A DNA stretch of 64,000 nt, taken from positions 186,001 to 250,000 of the forward strand of contig JACKPA010000005.1 in assembly GCA_024233865.1 (NCBI GenBank), in the 5' to 3' direction. Below, in pieces: positions 40,905 to 49,813 of the stretch. Source of the stretch: Leptospiraceae bacterium. GTDB taxonomy: Bacteria; Spirochaetota; Leptospiria; Leptospirales; Leptospiraceae. How positions within the stretch are numbered: position 1 is the stretch's first letter; every line of letters begins with the position of its first letter. Made by a program: the position numbers and the translations under genes. A model generated the notes under the pieces. It had not been told where the DNA came from. It worked only from the letters and a program-made list of their open reading frames with translations, and made no database searches.

Positions 40905-42531
40905 AAAGGTTGAAATAATCAAACAAAATTCAAATCATTTGCGAGGAACTATTAAAGAAGTTTTGGAATCGGATTCGGATTCTTTTGAAGAAGATGATAA
41001 ACAATTGTTAAAATTTCATGGATTGTACCAACAAAAATGGAGAGGCAAAGAATTACCAAAAGAACAGCAAGGTCATAGTTTTATGATACGCGGACGTATA
41101 CCGGGTGGACGTTTGACCTCAGAACAGTACTCTGTTTGGGACGCTTTAGGTGATAAATACGGTGGTGGAGCGTTACGCTTGACAACAAGACAGAGTGTGC
41201 AGTTGCATGGTCTTTTGAAAGGAAGCCTGAAAGACATAATGAAACAACTTTACAAAATTTCTTTGTCGTCAATGGGAGCTTGTGGGGATGTTGTAAGGAA
41301 TGTTACACAAGCAGTAAATTTTACTGGTTCCAAAGAAATTCATAAGTTAGATGAAATTGCGAATTTGTTGTCTGATCATTTTAAATATAAATCTCGATCT
41401 TATCCTGAAATCTGGTTGGATGAAGAAAAGTTAGATATAATAGAAGAAGAACCAATTTACAAAGATGCCTACCTTCCGAGAAAATTCAAAATAGCTGTAA
41501 CACTTACCGGTAATAATTCGGTAGATATCTATACAAACGATATGGGTTTTGCGGCTACCATTGGAAAGAACGGTGAAATAGAAGGATATTTTGTATTTGC
41601 CGGTGGTGGGCTTGGGATGACTCATAACAAGGCTGCGACTTTTCCAAGAAAGGCGGATTGTTTGGGATGGATCGAAGCAAAAGATTTGATTCCGGTCGCA
41701 GAAGGAATTGTTACAGCTCATAGAGATTATGGAGATAGAACCAATCGTAAACATGCAAGGCTCAAATACGTTTTGGCAGACAAAGGAGTGGATTGGTTTC
41801 GAGCGGAAGTGGAAAAAAGGGCTAATATTAAATTTATAAACAAAGAATTACCCGAGTGGAATACACCAAACTATTTGGGTTGGCATACATCAACTGACGG
41901 AACTTTATCACTTGGTTTCCATACGTTAGCGGGTAGAATCAAAGATACACCTGAAAAATCTTTGAAGTCTGCACTCAAAGAAATAATATCAAACTATAAA
42001 TTGAGTGTTCAGATTACTGCAGATCAAGACCTCATCTTAATAGGTATTCAACCTTCTGATAAAGAAAAAATTTTAAAAAGATTAAATGAATTGCATGTCA
42101 ATCCGGAAAGTCCTTCTCCTTTGTTTAACAGGGCTCTTGCCTGTCCGGCTTTACCAACTTGTGCTCTAGCACTTACTGAAAGCGAAAGATTTCTACCCGA
42201 TGTTTTGAAAGAATTTAAAGTCTTGTTAGATAAGTATGATCTTATGAATAAGGCTCCTGTAATACGTATGACAGGTTGTCCGAATGGATGTGCCAGACCT
42301 TATGCGGCAGAAATCGGGCTTGTAGGACAACAGAATGGTGGGAAATATGCTATTTATCTAGGTGGAGATAAAGAAGGTACAAAAATGGGTTCGAGGATTG
42401 CTGATAAAAAAACGATTCCTGAAATAGTAACATTGTTTGATCCAATATTTAAAAAGTGGAAAGAAGAAGGAAAGGAAGATGAATATCTTGGTGATTTTGT
42501 CGAGAGGGTAGGGGTTTCTTCTTTTGAATAA
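40888..42531 (+). CDS. Nitrite/sulfite reductase hemoprotein (sulfite reductase)
   Basis: Siroheme and 4Fe-4S enzyme that reduces sulfite to sulfide; operon context favours sulfite over nitrite. The two-fold repeated ferredoxin-like parts are seen (RIPGGRLTSEQYSVWDAL; LRLTTRQSVQLHG). Cluster cysteines are in ACPALPTCALAL and GCPNGCARP. Length is 547 residues. No flavoprotein subunit (CysJ) is nearby, so ferredoxin is a likely electron donor. Its start overlaps the previous gene by 17 bases. Confidence 0.9.
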   Translation: MEETLEKVEIIKQNSNHLRGTIKEVLESDSDSFEEDDKQLLKFHGLYQQKWRGKELPKEQQGHSFMIRGRIPGGRLTSEQYSVWDALGDKYGGGALRLTTRQSVQLHGLLKGSLKDIMKQLYKISLSSMGACGDVVRNVTQAVNFTGSKEIHKLDEIANLLSDHFKYKSRSYPEIWLDEEKLDIIEEEPIYKDAYLPRKFKIAVTLTGNNSVDIYTNDMGFAATIGKNGEIEGYFVFAGGGLGMTHNKAATFPRKADCLGWIEAKDLIPVAEGIVTAHRDYGDRTNRKHARLKYVLADKGVDWFRAEVEKRANIKFINKELPEWNTPNYLGWHTSTDGTLSLGFHTLAGRIKDTPEKSLKSALKEIISNYKLSVQITADQDLILIGIQPSDKEKILKRLNELHVNPESPSPLFNRALACPALPTCALALTESERFLPDVLKEFKVLLDKYDLMNKAPVIRMTGCPNGCARPYAAEIGLVGQQNGGKYAIYLGGDKEGTKMGSRIADKKTIPEIVTLFDPIFKKWKEEGKEDEYLGDFVERVGVSSFE

Positions 42532-42535
42532 TAGG

Positions 42536-42649
42536 GTAGGGGCTGTGTAATAAGGGACATTTCGGCTACGCTCAATGTCCGAAAAGCCTCCAAACGCTCC
42601 CTGAGCGTAGTCGAAGGGAGCAAAAGCTGACTTTTTACACAACCCCTAC
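42536..42649. repeat. Palindromic dispersed element, copy 2 (MITE-like)
   Basis: A 114-bp non-coding element with terminal inverted repeats GTAGGGGCTGTGTAA (42536-42550) and TTACACAACCCCTAC (42635-42649). Inside, GACATT/AATGTC and TCCCT/AGGGA form smaller hairpins, and CTACGCTCA in the left half pairs with TGAGCGTAG in the right half. It exactly fills the gap between the convergent sulfite reductase and secF genes. Copy 1 is at 9450-9562. Confidence 0.8.
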
Positions 42650-42654
42650 TAAAA

Positions 42655-43674
42655 TTAAGATTTTTTAAACTTAGCTTTTACTTGGTCATAAAATTCCAAA
42701 ACAGGAGCAGCAATAAAAATTGAAGAATAAGTTCCCACAATAATGCCTATAATTAACACGTAGGCAAAGTCATACAGTTCGACAGCTCCTCCTATTACAA
42801 TTGCAACAATCGAGATTAGAGTTGCCAAAGAAGTGTTTAATGTCCTTGTAAGAGTTTGGGTTATGGAAACATTGATCGTATGAGACAAAGCATGTTTAAC
42901 TTTTCCTGCAGAATTCTCTCTTATCCTGTCAAAAATCACAATGGTATCATTGATAGAGTAACCAAGAATGGTTAGAAGTGCAGCTATCAAAGGAACACTT
43001 GGTTTGATTTGAAATGCTCCGATTAAACCCAAAGTAAAAAGAAGATCATGAATTAGAGCTACCGTTGCACCAAGGGCAAATTTTAACTGGAAACGAAAAC
43101 CAAGATAGAGTGTCATGATAATCATTGTCGAAATTAAAAGTGTTAAACCTGTTGAAAACAATTCATTCCCTACAATAGCACCTACTTGGTCACCACTTAA
43201 TATTTGCTCCTCTTTTAAACCTAAACCAAATTTAAGCATTATTATGAGTTCGTCAATGGAGGAAACTTTTTTCTTTTTTTCTTCTTGTTTTTCCTCTTCG
43301 GTTTTGATAGACTCATCATTTTTTCCGGTTATTTCTTCCTTTTTTATCTCTTCTTGTGGTGCCTCCGCTTTTTTATTGGCAAGGTTATATTTTTTAATTT
43401 TATCAACTTCTTCCAAGCCTATATCAATTTGGTAGTGTGTTGTTTCCGAATCCAATAAAATGATAAGAGCTTCGATGTTGTTAGTCTTAAAAAACTTTTC
43501 GACATCTTCTCTTTTCATGCCTTGGGGGGCGTCTATCACCGCCCGAAGTCCACCATTAAAATCCAAAGAATGAGCATATCCTTTGTGATAGGCAAACGTA
43601 TACACAAAACTGCTTATAATCAAAACAATTGAAATTCCAATTGATAAAAACTTATATTTAGAAAAATCAAACAT
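42655..43674 (-). CDS. secF: Protein translocase subunit SecF
   Basis: Inner-membrane partner of SecD that uses the proton gradient to help Sec-dependent export. First membrane helix residues 9-31, then an exported domain with HSLDFNGGLRAVID, and five C-terminal helices containing ALLTILGYSINDTIVIFDRIREN, the RND signature. A lysine- and glutamate-rich insert of about 40 residues (EEIKKEEITGKNDESIKTEE) in the periplasmic domain is unusual. It overlaps secD by 8 bases. Confidence 0.94.
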   Translation of the reverse strand: MFDFSKYKFLSIGISIVLIISSFVYTFAYHKGYAHSLDFNGGLRAVIDAPQGMKREDVEKFFKTNNIEALIILLDSETTHYQIDIGLEEVDKIKKYNLANKKAEAPQEEIKKEEITGKNDESIKTEEEKQEEKKKKVSSIDELIIMLKFGLGLKEEQILSGDQVGAIVGNELFSTGLTLLISTMIIMTLYLGFRFQLKFALGATVALIHDLLFTLGLIGAFQIKPSVPLIAALLTILGYSINDTIVIFDRIRENSAGKVKHALSHTINVSITQTLTRTLNTSLATLISIVAIVIGGAVELYDFAYVLIIGIIVGTYSSIFIAAPVLEFYDQVKAKFKKS

Positions 43675-45598
43675 GCTTAACCTTCCTATCCAAAAAACTA
43701 AATCCCATACTTAATTTTTTAACTCCAACTTTATTAACCAAGAATTCTAAAATGATCCTACTTAATAACAAAGAAGTCAACATTGATGTTACAATACCCC
43801 AACATAAAGTGATGGCAAATCCTTTAATTGGTCCGTTTCCTAATTTTACCATGAGGATACCGGCAACTAAAGTTGTAATATTACTATCAAAAATTGTCCA
43901 AAAAGCGTTCTCAAAGCCAGTTGTAACTGCTAGCGATAAATGTTTCCCTTCCAAAATCTCTTCCCTGATCCTTTCATAAATAATCACATTGGCATCCACT
44001 GCCATACCAACCGTTAGAATTACACCGGCAAAGCCAGGCAATGTTAGAGTATAGTCTAGCATTGAAAGCAAAGCAGCCATGATAATAACATTGGCAAGGA
44101 GTGCTACGTCGGCAATAATCCCTGCTAGTCGATAATAAAATATCATATAAAACATGACCAAAATAAATCCTAGCACAAGGGATTTGATACCTACTAAAAT
44201 GGATTCCAAACCAAGCGTAGGACCAATAAACCTCATTTCTAAAACGTTAAGTGGAATAGGTAAAGCTCCTTCACTAATTATGTTTGATAGTTGAATGGCT
44301 TCTTGTTCGTTGAAGCTTCCAGTAATTTCAGCATGACCACCCGCAATTGGCTGTCTTATGTATGGGTTGGAAACCACTTTATTGCCCCATATAATTGCTA
44401 AATTTCTACCTTGGTATTTGGATGTAATATCAAAAAATTTTCTAGCACCTTCAGGTGTAAGCTCAAAATTTACAGCCCATCCGTAATTATTTGGATCCAT
44501 TCCAGGTCTTGCGTTTGCGAGGTCATTGCCACTAAGTGCAATTGCTCTTTCCAACACAATAAATTTTCTTGGTAACATTGGTGAATTTTTCCCTCTAGCC
44601 CAGTAAGCATAGAGTTTGAATTTATCGGTAGGAATTTCGTATTTTGCCTCCATTTCTCTGAGGAATGCATTAACCGCTTTTTTTCCTTGTCTTGATGTTA
44701 TCAAATGTTGGAGTTGAACGATTTCAGTTTCTTCTCTCCTGCCGGCATCCATTAGAATATTTTCAGCGTTTTGAATTTTTGACAAATAGTTATTTGGAGT
44801 ACTTTCTTCTTCCAATCGGTATTCTACGGTTTCCGTATTTTGTAAAATTTCTAAAATTTGACCGGAGTTTGCTACACCGGGTAATGAAACTTCAACCGCA
44901 TCTTGGTCTTTTTGAATCCTGACTTGCGGTTCGGTTAAATTTTGATTTGCCAACCTATTGTCAATTATCAATTTTGCTTTTTCCAGTTCCGTTGCCTTTC
45001 TTATCGGAGTAAGCTCGAAATTTTGTTCGATCTCTTCCAATCTGTTTTTTGCCTTTTTCTTTTCATCTTCGCTAGCTTTGGGCGAATTTATGGTTTCTTT
45101 TAATTCGGCAATTTCCTTGGAATAAATGTCTTTTAACTTTGAAACATAACCATCAAAATCACCTTTCAAAACAACTCTCATCCCGCCTTGCAAATCCAAT
45201 CCTAGTTTTACCGTTAACAGTTTTCCACCTTTTATCAGGTTTTCTATTTTGGTTGGACGGATTTTATTTTTTGATTCTTGGAACAAACGTATATTTTCTT
45301 GAGAAATTTGGTTTATTTTAGCCGAAGTAATAAATCTACCTTTTACCAAATAAAATTCTTTGGGAACATTCGTGATAGAGATATCGGGAAAAATTGTGTA
45401 ACTGCCGTCTTTATTGTATTCTTCTTTCCATCTGTTTTGGAAATTACTTAAATGTTTGGATTGTTCTTCCTGTGGTAATTTTTGAAATTCAGGATGTATA
45501 TATAATTCCAATTCTCTAGTAACAAAATTGGGATACAATACAACAATAGACAATACAAGTACGACAAAGGGTAGAAAAACCCACCTTGATGCTTTCAA
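43667..45598 (-). CDS. secD: Protein translocase subunit SecD
   Basis: Membrane protein of 643 residues working with SecF and YajC at the Sec channel. It has an N-terminal helix (residues 8-26), the P1 start VKLGLDLQGGMRVVLKGDF, a coiled segment, a second exported part, and a C-terminal RND-like six-helix bundle with GMAVDANVIIYERIREE. The order in transcription is yajC, hypothetical, secD, secF, so all act together. The final residues are basic. Confidence 0.95.
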   Translation of the reverse strand: MKASRWVFLPFVVLVLSIVVLYPNFVTRELELYIHPEFQKLPQEEQSKHLSNFQNRWKEEYNKDGSYTIFPDISITNVPKEFYLVKGRFITSAKINQISQENIRLFQESKNKIRPTKIENLIKGGKLLTVKLGLDLQGGMRVVLKGDFDGYVSKLKDIYSKEIAELKETINSPKASEDEKKKAKNRLEEIEQNFELTPIRKATELEKAKLIIDNRLANQNLTEPQVRIQKDQDAVEVSLPGVANSGQILEILQNTETVEYRLEEESTPNNYLSKIQNAENILMDAGRREETEIVQLQHLITSRQGKKAVNAFLREMEAKYEIPTDKFKLYAYWARGKNSPMLPRKFIVLERAIALSGNDLANARPGMDPNNYGWAVNFELTPEGARKFFDITSKYQGRNLAIIWGNKVVSNPYIRQPIAGGHAEITGSFNEQEAIQLSNIISEGALPIPLNVLEMRFIGPTLGLESILVGIKSLVLGFILVMFYMIFYYRLAGIIADVALLANVIIMAALLSMLDYTLTLPGFAGVILTVGMAVDANVIIYERIREEILEGKHLSLAVTTGFENAFWTIFDSNITTLVAGILMVKLGNGPIKGFAITLCWGIVTSMLTSLLLSRIILEFLVNKVGVKKLSMGFSFLDRKVKHV

Positions 45599-45660
45599 GT
45601 CATTTTACTCCTGTCAATTATTTTATTTGTTATTAATTTAATTTCTTTCACTAGTTTAAA

Positions 45661-46362
45661 TCATCGTTTTAGTCTTGTGAAGGTAGTTTTTGCGTTTTTA
45701 CCGGTGTTATATTTCCAGCGATACAGGGCAAATAGTGTCACTAAGCCAAAAATAATTAAAACTTTTTTATTTTCGGATAGTATTAAAAAAAACTTTCCCA
45801 TAATAGTATCTTCTTTTTTGTCTACGGTAATTACAGGGACAATGTTTTTCTCTTTTAATGGTTTTATATCCAGAATTTTAGATTTTTGCTCTTCCTGGGT
45901 GGAAGAAATGGAAGGTTCTTCTTTGGACTGGTTTTTTTCATATTTAGGTAGGTTTTCCGGTGTAACTATAAATTCTTCATGTATCCAATTGCCATTTTGA
46001 TAGCCATTTTTTAAACCTTTCAAACCTCTTTTTATAGGTGTTTGTTTTGTTTTCTTGGGCAAAACGTTCTCTTCTTGAAGTTCATCTTCTACTTTTGCTT
46101 TTTTGGCTTTTTTTACTTTGGTTTTAAGCTTATGCTTAATGGGTGGAACCTCTTCCTCGGATTCGGAAGATTTCTTTTGGTGGTGCTTTTTTCTTGCATT
46201 CACTTTTTCTTGTTTGTCAGTTGCTACTTTTTGTGGAGAGGCAGGCTTATCATCTAATACTTTATCAAGAAAATCAACTTCATTTTGTTGCTTATTGGAA
46301 TAAACAACCGATGAGAATAAGATTGAGACCAATAGTAGTATGTAAGCCATTCCCTTTTTCAT
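45661..46362 (-). CDS. Hypothetical exported and membrane-anchored lysine-rich protein
   Basis: A 233-residue protein between yajC and secD. It has a signal peptide (KGMAYILLLVSILFSSVVYS), a very lysine/glutamate-rich low-complexity middle (KKHHQKKSSESEEEVPP; KTKVKKAKKAKVEDEL) and one C-terminal membrane helix (VLIIFGLVTLFALYRW) followed by a basic tail. I do not recognise it. The location inside the sec operon suggests an accessory role at the translocon, which is only an inference. The start lies 4 bases after the yajC stop. Confidence 0.65.
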   Translation of the reverse strand: MKKGMAYILLLVSILFSSVVYSNKQQNEVDFLDKVLDDKPASPQKVATDKQEKVNARKKHHQKKSSESEEEVPPIKHKLKTKVKKAKKAKVEDELQEENVLPKKTKQTPIKRGLKGLKNGYQNGNWIHEEFIVTPENLPKYEKNQSKEEPSISSTQEEQKSKILDIKPLKEKNIVPVITVDKKEDTIMGKFFLILSENKKVLIIFGLVTLFALYRWKYNTGKNAKTTFTRLKR

Positions 46363-46366
46363 ATCA

Positions 46367-46714
46367 TTACTGCTTAGCTTTATCTTTTACCACTTTTTTT
46401 GTAACTGTACCGGCACTAAAAGAAATATTAGTATCTTTTGCAACATTCAAAACAACCACTTCATTGTTTTCTTTGAATTCAACTACCTTACCATAAATTC
46501 CGCTATTGGTAAGTACTTGATCGCCCTTCACTAAACCTGCAATCATTTCTTTTTTCTTTTGTTCTTCTTTTTTTTGAGGTCGGATGACCAAAAAATACAT
46601 TATCACCAACATAATTGGGATCAATAATAAAGTTGAAAATATTGATTTGGAAGGATCTTGCGCTTCAGCCTGGGCCAAGGCAAATCCTAACTGAATATAA
46701 TCTAGCATAATCAT
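46367..46714 (-). CDS. yajC: Preprotein translocase subunit YajC
   Basis: Small single-helix inner-membrane protein of the SecDF-YajC complex. The helix is TLLLIPIMLVIMYFLVIRPQ, followed by the typical KKEEQKKKEMIAGLVKGDQV and TNSGIYGKVVEF. Length is 115 residues. It follows trpD by 31 bases and precedes the unknown exported protein. Confidence 0.93.
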   Translation of the reverse strand: MIMLDYIQLGFALAQAEAQDPSKSIFSTLLLIPIMLVIMYFLVIRPQKKEEQKKKEMIAGLVKGDQVLTNSGIYGKVVEFKENNEVVVLNVAKDTNISFSAGTVTKKVVKDKAKQ

Positions 46715-46745
46715 ATATTTTTATATTTCCTTATTTTTTCAATCA

Positions 46746-47753
46746 TTAATTTTTTAATAATTCCACATATTCTTTCACTTTTCCGCTTTCAAGTTGTGTA
46801 AGAGCTATTTTATATCCTTCTTCTATCGAATCCACTCTTCCAATTAAATACAATCCCACCCCAGCATTTAAAGCAACTGCATAAGTACCGGTTATCACTG
46901 TACCTGACAAAATACTTTCCGTTATATTGATTACGTCTTCTTTTGTGTGACAATACAACTCGTTTTCTTTTAGTTCTTGTTTTATTTGTAATGACTTCGG
47001 ATCAAATTGCCTTTTTTCTGTTTTTCCACCTTTGTATATAAGGTATTTGGTTGGATGAAATATTGAAAATTCGTCTAAGCCATCCAAAGAGTGGCATACT
47101 ATAACAGACTTTATTCCAAGCTTTACAAACACATACAATACATTATCCATTAAGTCCTGATCATAAACACCAATCATTTGATAATTAGGATAAAACGGAT
47201 TGGAAAGAGGTCCCAAAACATTGAATACAGTCCTAAAACCCAGATTTTTTCTGACATTAACCGCAAATTTCATGGAAGGATGCCAAGCAGGAGCGAATAA
47301 AAAAGCAAAACCTTTGTTTAACAGATCTTGCTCTACTTCTTTGGGAGCCTTGTTTATATTGATGCCTATATGAGATAGGATGTCACTCGAACCGGATAAA
47401 GAGGAAACAGAGCGATTTCCGTGTTTTGCTACTTTGATTCCCAAAGACGAAAGTGTAAGAGCCGATAAAGTGGACAAATTGATTGAATTTTTCCCATCTC
47501 CTCCGGTTCCACACGTATCTATAAAATCAAAATCAAAATTTGACGTTGTTTTTACTGCAGATTCTCTCATGGCTTTTACACAGCCCAACAACTCTTCTTT
47601 TGTTGGCGATTTGATTTTTAAAGCAGTGAGCCAGGAAGAAAGAATGATTTCCGAAACTTCTCCTTTCATAGCGGAAAGCATAAAAAAATAAGCTTCCGTC
47701 TCTGTGAGTGAGTCTTGAGAAACCGTTTTATGGAGAATATCAATGATGTTCAT
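46746..47753 (-). CDS. trpD: Anthranilate phosphoribosyltransferase
   Basis: Transfers phosphoribosyl from PRPP to anthranilate in tryptophan synthesis. Conserved motifs: DTCGTGGDGKNSINLSTL (PRPP loop), KHGNRSVSSLSGSSDIL and FNVLGPLSNPF. The 335 residues match the usual length. No other trp gene is near; it lies between pgsA and yajC and overlaps the pgsA stop by 4 bases, so it is expressed with envelope genes. Confidence 0.94.
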   Translation of the reverse strand: MNIIDILHKTVSQDSLTETEAYFFMLSAMKGEVSEIILSSWLTALKIKSPTKEELLGCVKAMRESAVKTTSNFDFDFIDTCGTGGDGKNSINLSTLSALTLSSLGIKVAKHGNRSVSSLSGSSDILSHIGININKAPKEVEQDLLNKGFAFLFAPAWHPSMKFAVNVRKNLGFRTVFNVLGPLSNPFYPNYQMIGVYDQDLMDNVLYVFVKLGIKSVIVCHSLDGLDEFSIFHPTKYLIYKGGKTEKRQFDPKSLQIKQELKENELYCHTKEDVINITESILSGTVITGTYAVALNAGVGLYLIGRVDSIEEGYKIALTQLESGKVKEYVELLKN

Positions 47754-48493
47754 TTTTTCCTTCTATATAATTTTAAAATTTCCGATGGTTTGAAAAGATA
47801 GTAATTCGATAGTAAATATTTAATTCCAGATAAAACCGTTATAATTGTTGTGATAAGCATTATGTAATAAGGGAAAAAAGATGCCAATCCGTCTATCCAT
47901 TCTGTTACCTTTAAATTGTTTGGAAAGTTCGGATTTTTGGTAAACTTTTCAAAATTCTCCCCTGCTATTTGAAAAACGAACTTACCGGTATTACTACCAT
48001 CAATGTAGATTTGGTTGATTGCTTTGCTTTTGCCAGTAGAAACAACTATAAAAGAAAACAATATCAGGATAATGGAAATCATCTGTACTGCGGTTTTTAC
48101 CTTGCCCATTTTGGAAGTTTTCATAGAACTGCCTTGTATAATTGCCAAGTATCTAAGGGAAGTAATCAGCATATCACGTAAAATAATAAGCAAAACCATC
48201 CATACTTCTATTTGAGCGTACAAAATGATAAAGGCAGCGAAGGCGCTAACAACAAGGATTTTGTCTGCCAATGGATCTAAAAATTTTCCAAATTCGGTTT
48301 CTTGGTTCCATTTCCTTGCCAAATAACCATCAATAAAATCCGTAACAGACGCTAATATAAAAATTGCTAAGGCTATAATCTTATAAACAATACCAACTTG
48401 AAATAAACAATAAATGAAAAAAGGAACAACTAAAACTCGTATAACGGTTAATGAATTGGGGATGTTAAAAGCACTTTTATTCATAGAATTCAC
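47750..48493 (-). CDS. pgsA: CDP-diacylglycerol--glycerol-3-phosphate 3-phosphatidyltransferase
   Basis: Membrane enzyme making phosphatidylglycerol phosphate. The CDP-alcohol phosphotransferase signature is present as DFIDGYLARKWNQETEFGKF followed by LDPLADK. Five or six membrane helices are visible. At 247 residues it is longer than the roughly 190-residue E. coli enzyme owing to an extra segment (NTGKFVFQIAGENFEKFTKN) before the last helix. It overlaps rimO and trpD by 4 bases each. Confidence 0.92.
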   Translation of the reverse strand: MNSMNKSAFNIPNSLTVIRVLVVPFFIYCLFQVGIVYKIIALAIFILASVTDFIDGYLARKWNQETEFGKFLDPLADKILVVSAFAAFIILYAQIEVWMVLLIILRDMLITSLRYLAIIQGSSMKTSKMGKVKTAVQMISIILILFSFIVVSTGKSKAINQIYIDGSNTGKFVFQIAGENFEKFTKNPNFPNNLKVTEWIDGLASFFPYYIMLITTIITVLSGIKYLLSNYYLFKPSEILKLYRRKK

Positions 48494-49812
48494 TCACTTA
48501 TCCAGACACCATCCATATCATACTCCGAGAAAGATTCAATTTTAACAGAACCGATGTCGCCTGGTTTAAGGGCTAAATCGCTTTCCAAATAAACTACTTC
48601 ATCAATCTCCGGAGCATCTTGAAATCTTCGGGCTATAATTGTACCCTCCGAAATTTCATCTACAATACAATTATAAATTTTACCAATTCTTTTTTGGTGA
48701 ATTTCTTTTAGTAATTCCAGATGAACGTTTCTAACCAAGTTCACCCTTTTGGCAATCTCTTTGTCTGAAATAACATCTTTCAAGTTGTATGCAACAGTTC
48801 CCTCCTGTGGTGAAAAAGAAAATAAAGCCAATTTTTCTGGTTTTAAATCCGTAACAAACCGGATAATTTCATCTACGTCCTTAGAAGTTTCTCCCGGATA
48901 ACCCAAAATAAAAGAGGTTCTAATTTCTAATCCGGGAATTTCTCTTGCTTTTAAAAACAAGTCCTTAAAAAAAGTGTAACTTCCGGTTCTATTCATAGCC
49001 TTTAAAAGGTTTTCCGAAACGTGTTGTAAAGGAGATTCCAAATAAGGAACAATTTTGGGGTTAGTTTTAAAAACATCCAGTAGCTTAAGCGTTTTTTTAT
49101 CAGGGTACAAATACAAAAATCTTAATAACTCTAAGCCTGGTAAATCGGTTATTTTTTGAATTAAATTATACAATAGCTCGTTGCTTTTTCCATAAAAAAC
49201 AGAATCTTGGGAAACGAGGCAAATTTCTTTGGCACCTCTAACAAGGGCTTCTTTACAATCTTGGATAATATCTTCTTCCGGAGTATCTCTGAATTTTCCC
49301 CTAATTTTAGGGATAATGCAAAAATGACAATCCCGATTGCAACCGTCTGAAATTTTCACAAATGTGTAAGGCTTGGTGTTAAAGGTTTCTTTTAGCTTGG
49401 AATCCTCAAGTCTTGATAAGTGAAATTCATTGGGGAATGACTTTTTGATTAAGTTTCCGGCTTCTTTAAAGTTTTTTGTTCCCCAATAGTAGTCTACTTC
49501 CGGTAATTCTTTCCCAATGATTTCTCCATACCTTTCAGCAAAACATCCAACAACTATTAGCTTGTTTTTTTTATTTCTTTTTATATTTCCTGCCTCTAAA
49601 ATTGTTTCTATGGTTTCTTCGTTTGCAGACTGGATAAAAGTACAGGTATTTACAAGGTGAAAATCCGAGTTTTCCGGAGAATCCGCCAATCGAAGTCCTT
49701 CCGTAAGTAGAGACTTTTGCATGTGCATAGAATCAGCGGTGTTTTTGGGACATCCCAAAGTGGTAATATAAAAGGTTTTTTGGTTATTTTTATACCTACC
49801 TATATGTTCCAA
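48490..49812 (-). CDS. rimO: Ribosomal protein S12 methylthiotransferase
   Basis: Radical-SAM enzyme that adds a methylthio group to an aspartate of ribosomal protein S12. The N-terminal cluster domain starts TLGCPKNTADS; the radical SAM motif is SDGCNRDCHFCIIP; a TRAM domain ends the protein. The 440-residue length and the CPKN and C-x3-C-x2-C patterns fit RimO rather than MiaB. It starts one base before the RodZ-like gene stop in the same operon. Confidence 0.93.
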   Translation of the reverse strand: MEHIGRYKNNQKTFYITTLGCPKNTADSMHMQKSLLTEGLRLADSPENSDFHLVNTCTFIQSANEETIETILEAGNIKRNKKNKLIVVGCFAERYGEIIGKELPEVDYYWGTKNFKEAGNLIKKSFPNEFHLSRLEDSKLKETFNTKPYTFVKISDGCNRDCHFCIIPKIRGKFRDTPEEDIIQDCKEALVRGAKEICLVSQDSVFYGKSNELLYNLIQKITDLPGLELLRFLYLYPDKKTLKLLDVFKTNPKIVPYLESPLQHVSENLLKAMNRTGSYTFFKDLFLKAREIPGLEIRTSFILGYPGETSKDVDEIIRFVTDLKPEKLALFSFSPQEGTVAYNLKDVISDKEIAKRVNLVRNVHLELLKEIHQKRIGKIYNCIVDEISEGTIIARRFQDAPEIDEVVYLESDLALKPGDIGSVKIESFSEYDMDGVWISE

Positions 49813-49813
49813 C

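Noticed and set aside
40888..42531. Assignment as assimilatory nitrite reductase
   Set aside because: The family covers both, but the sulfate-activation operon context favours sulfite reductase; no nitrate genes are present.
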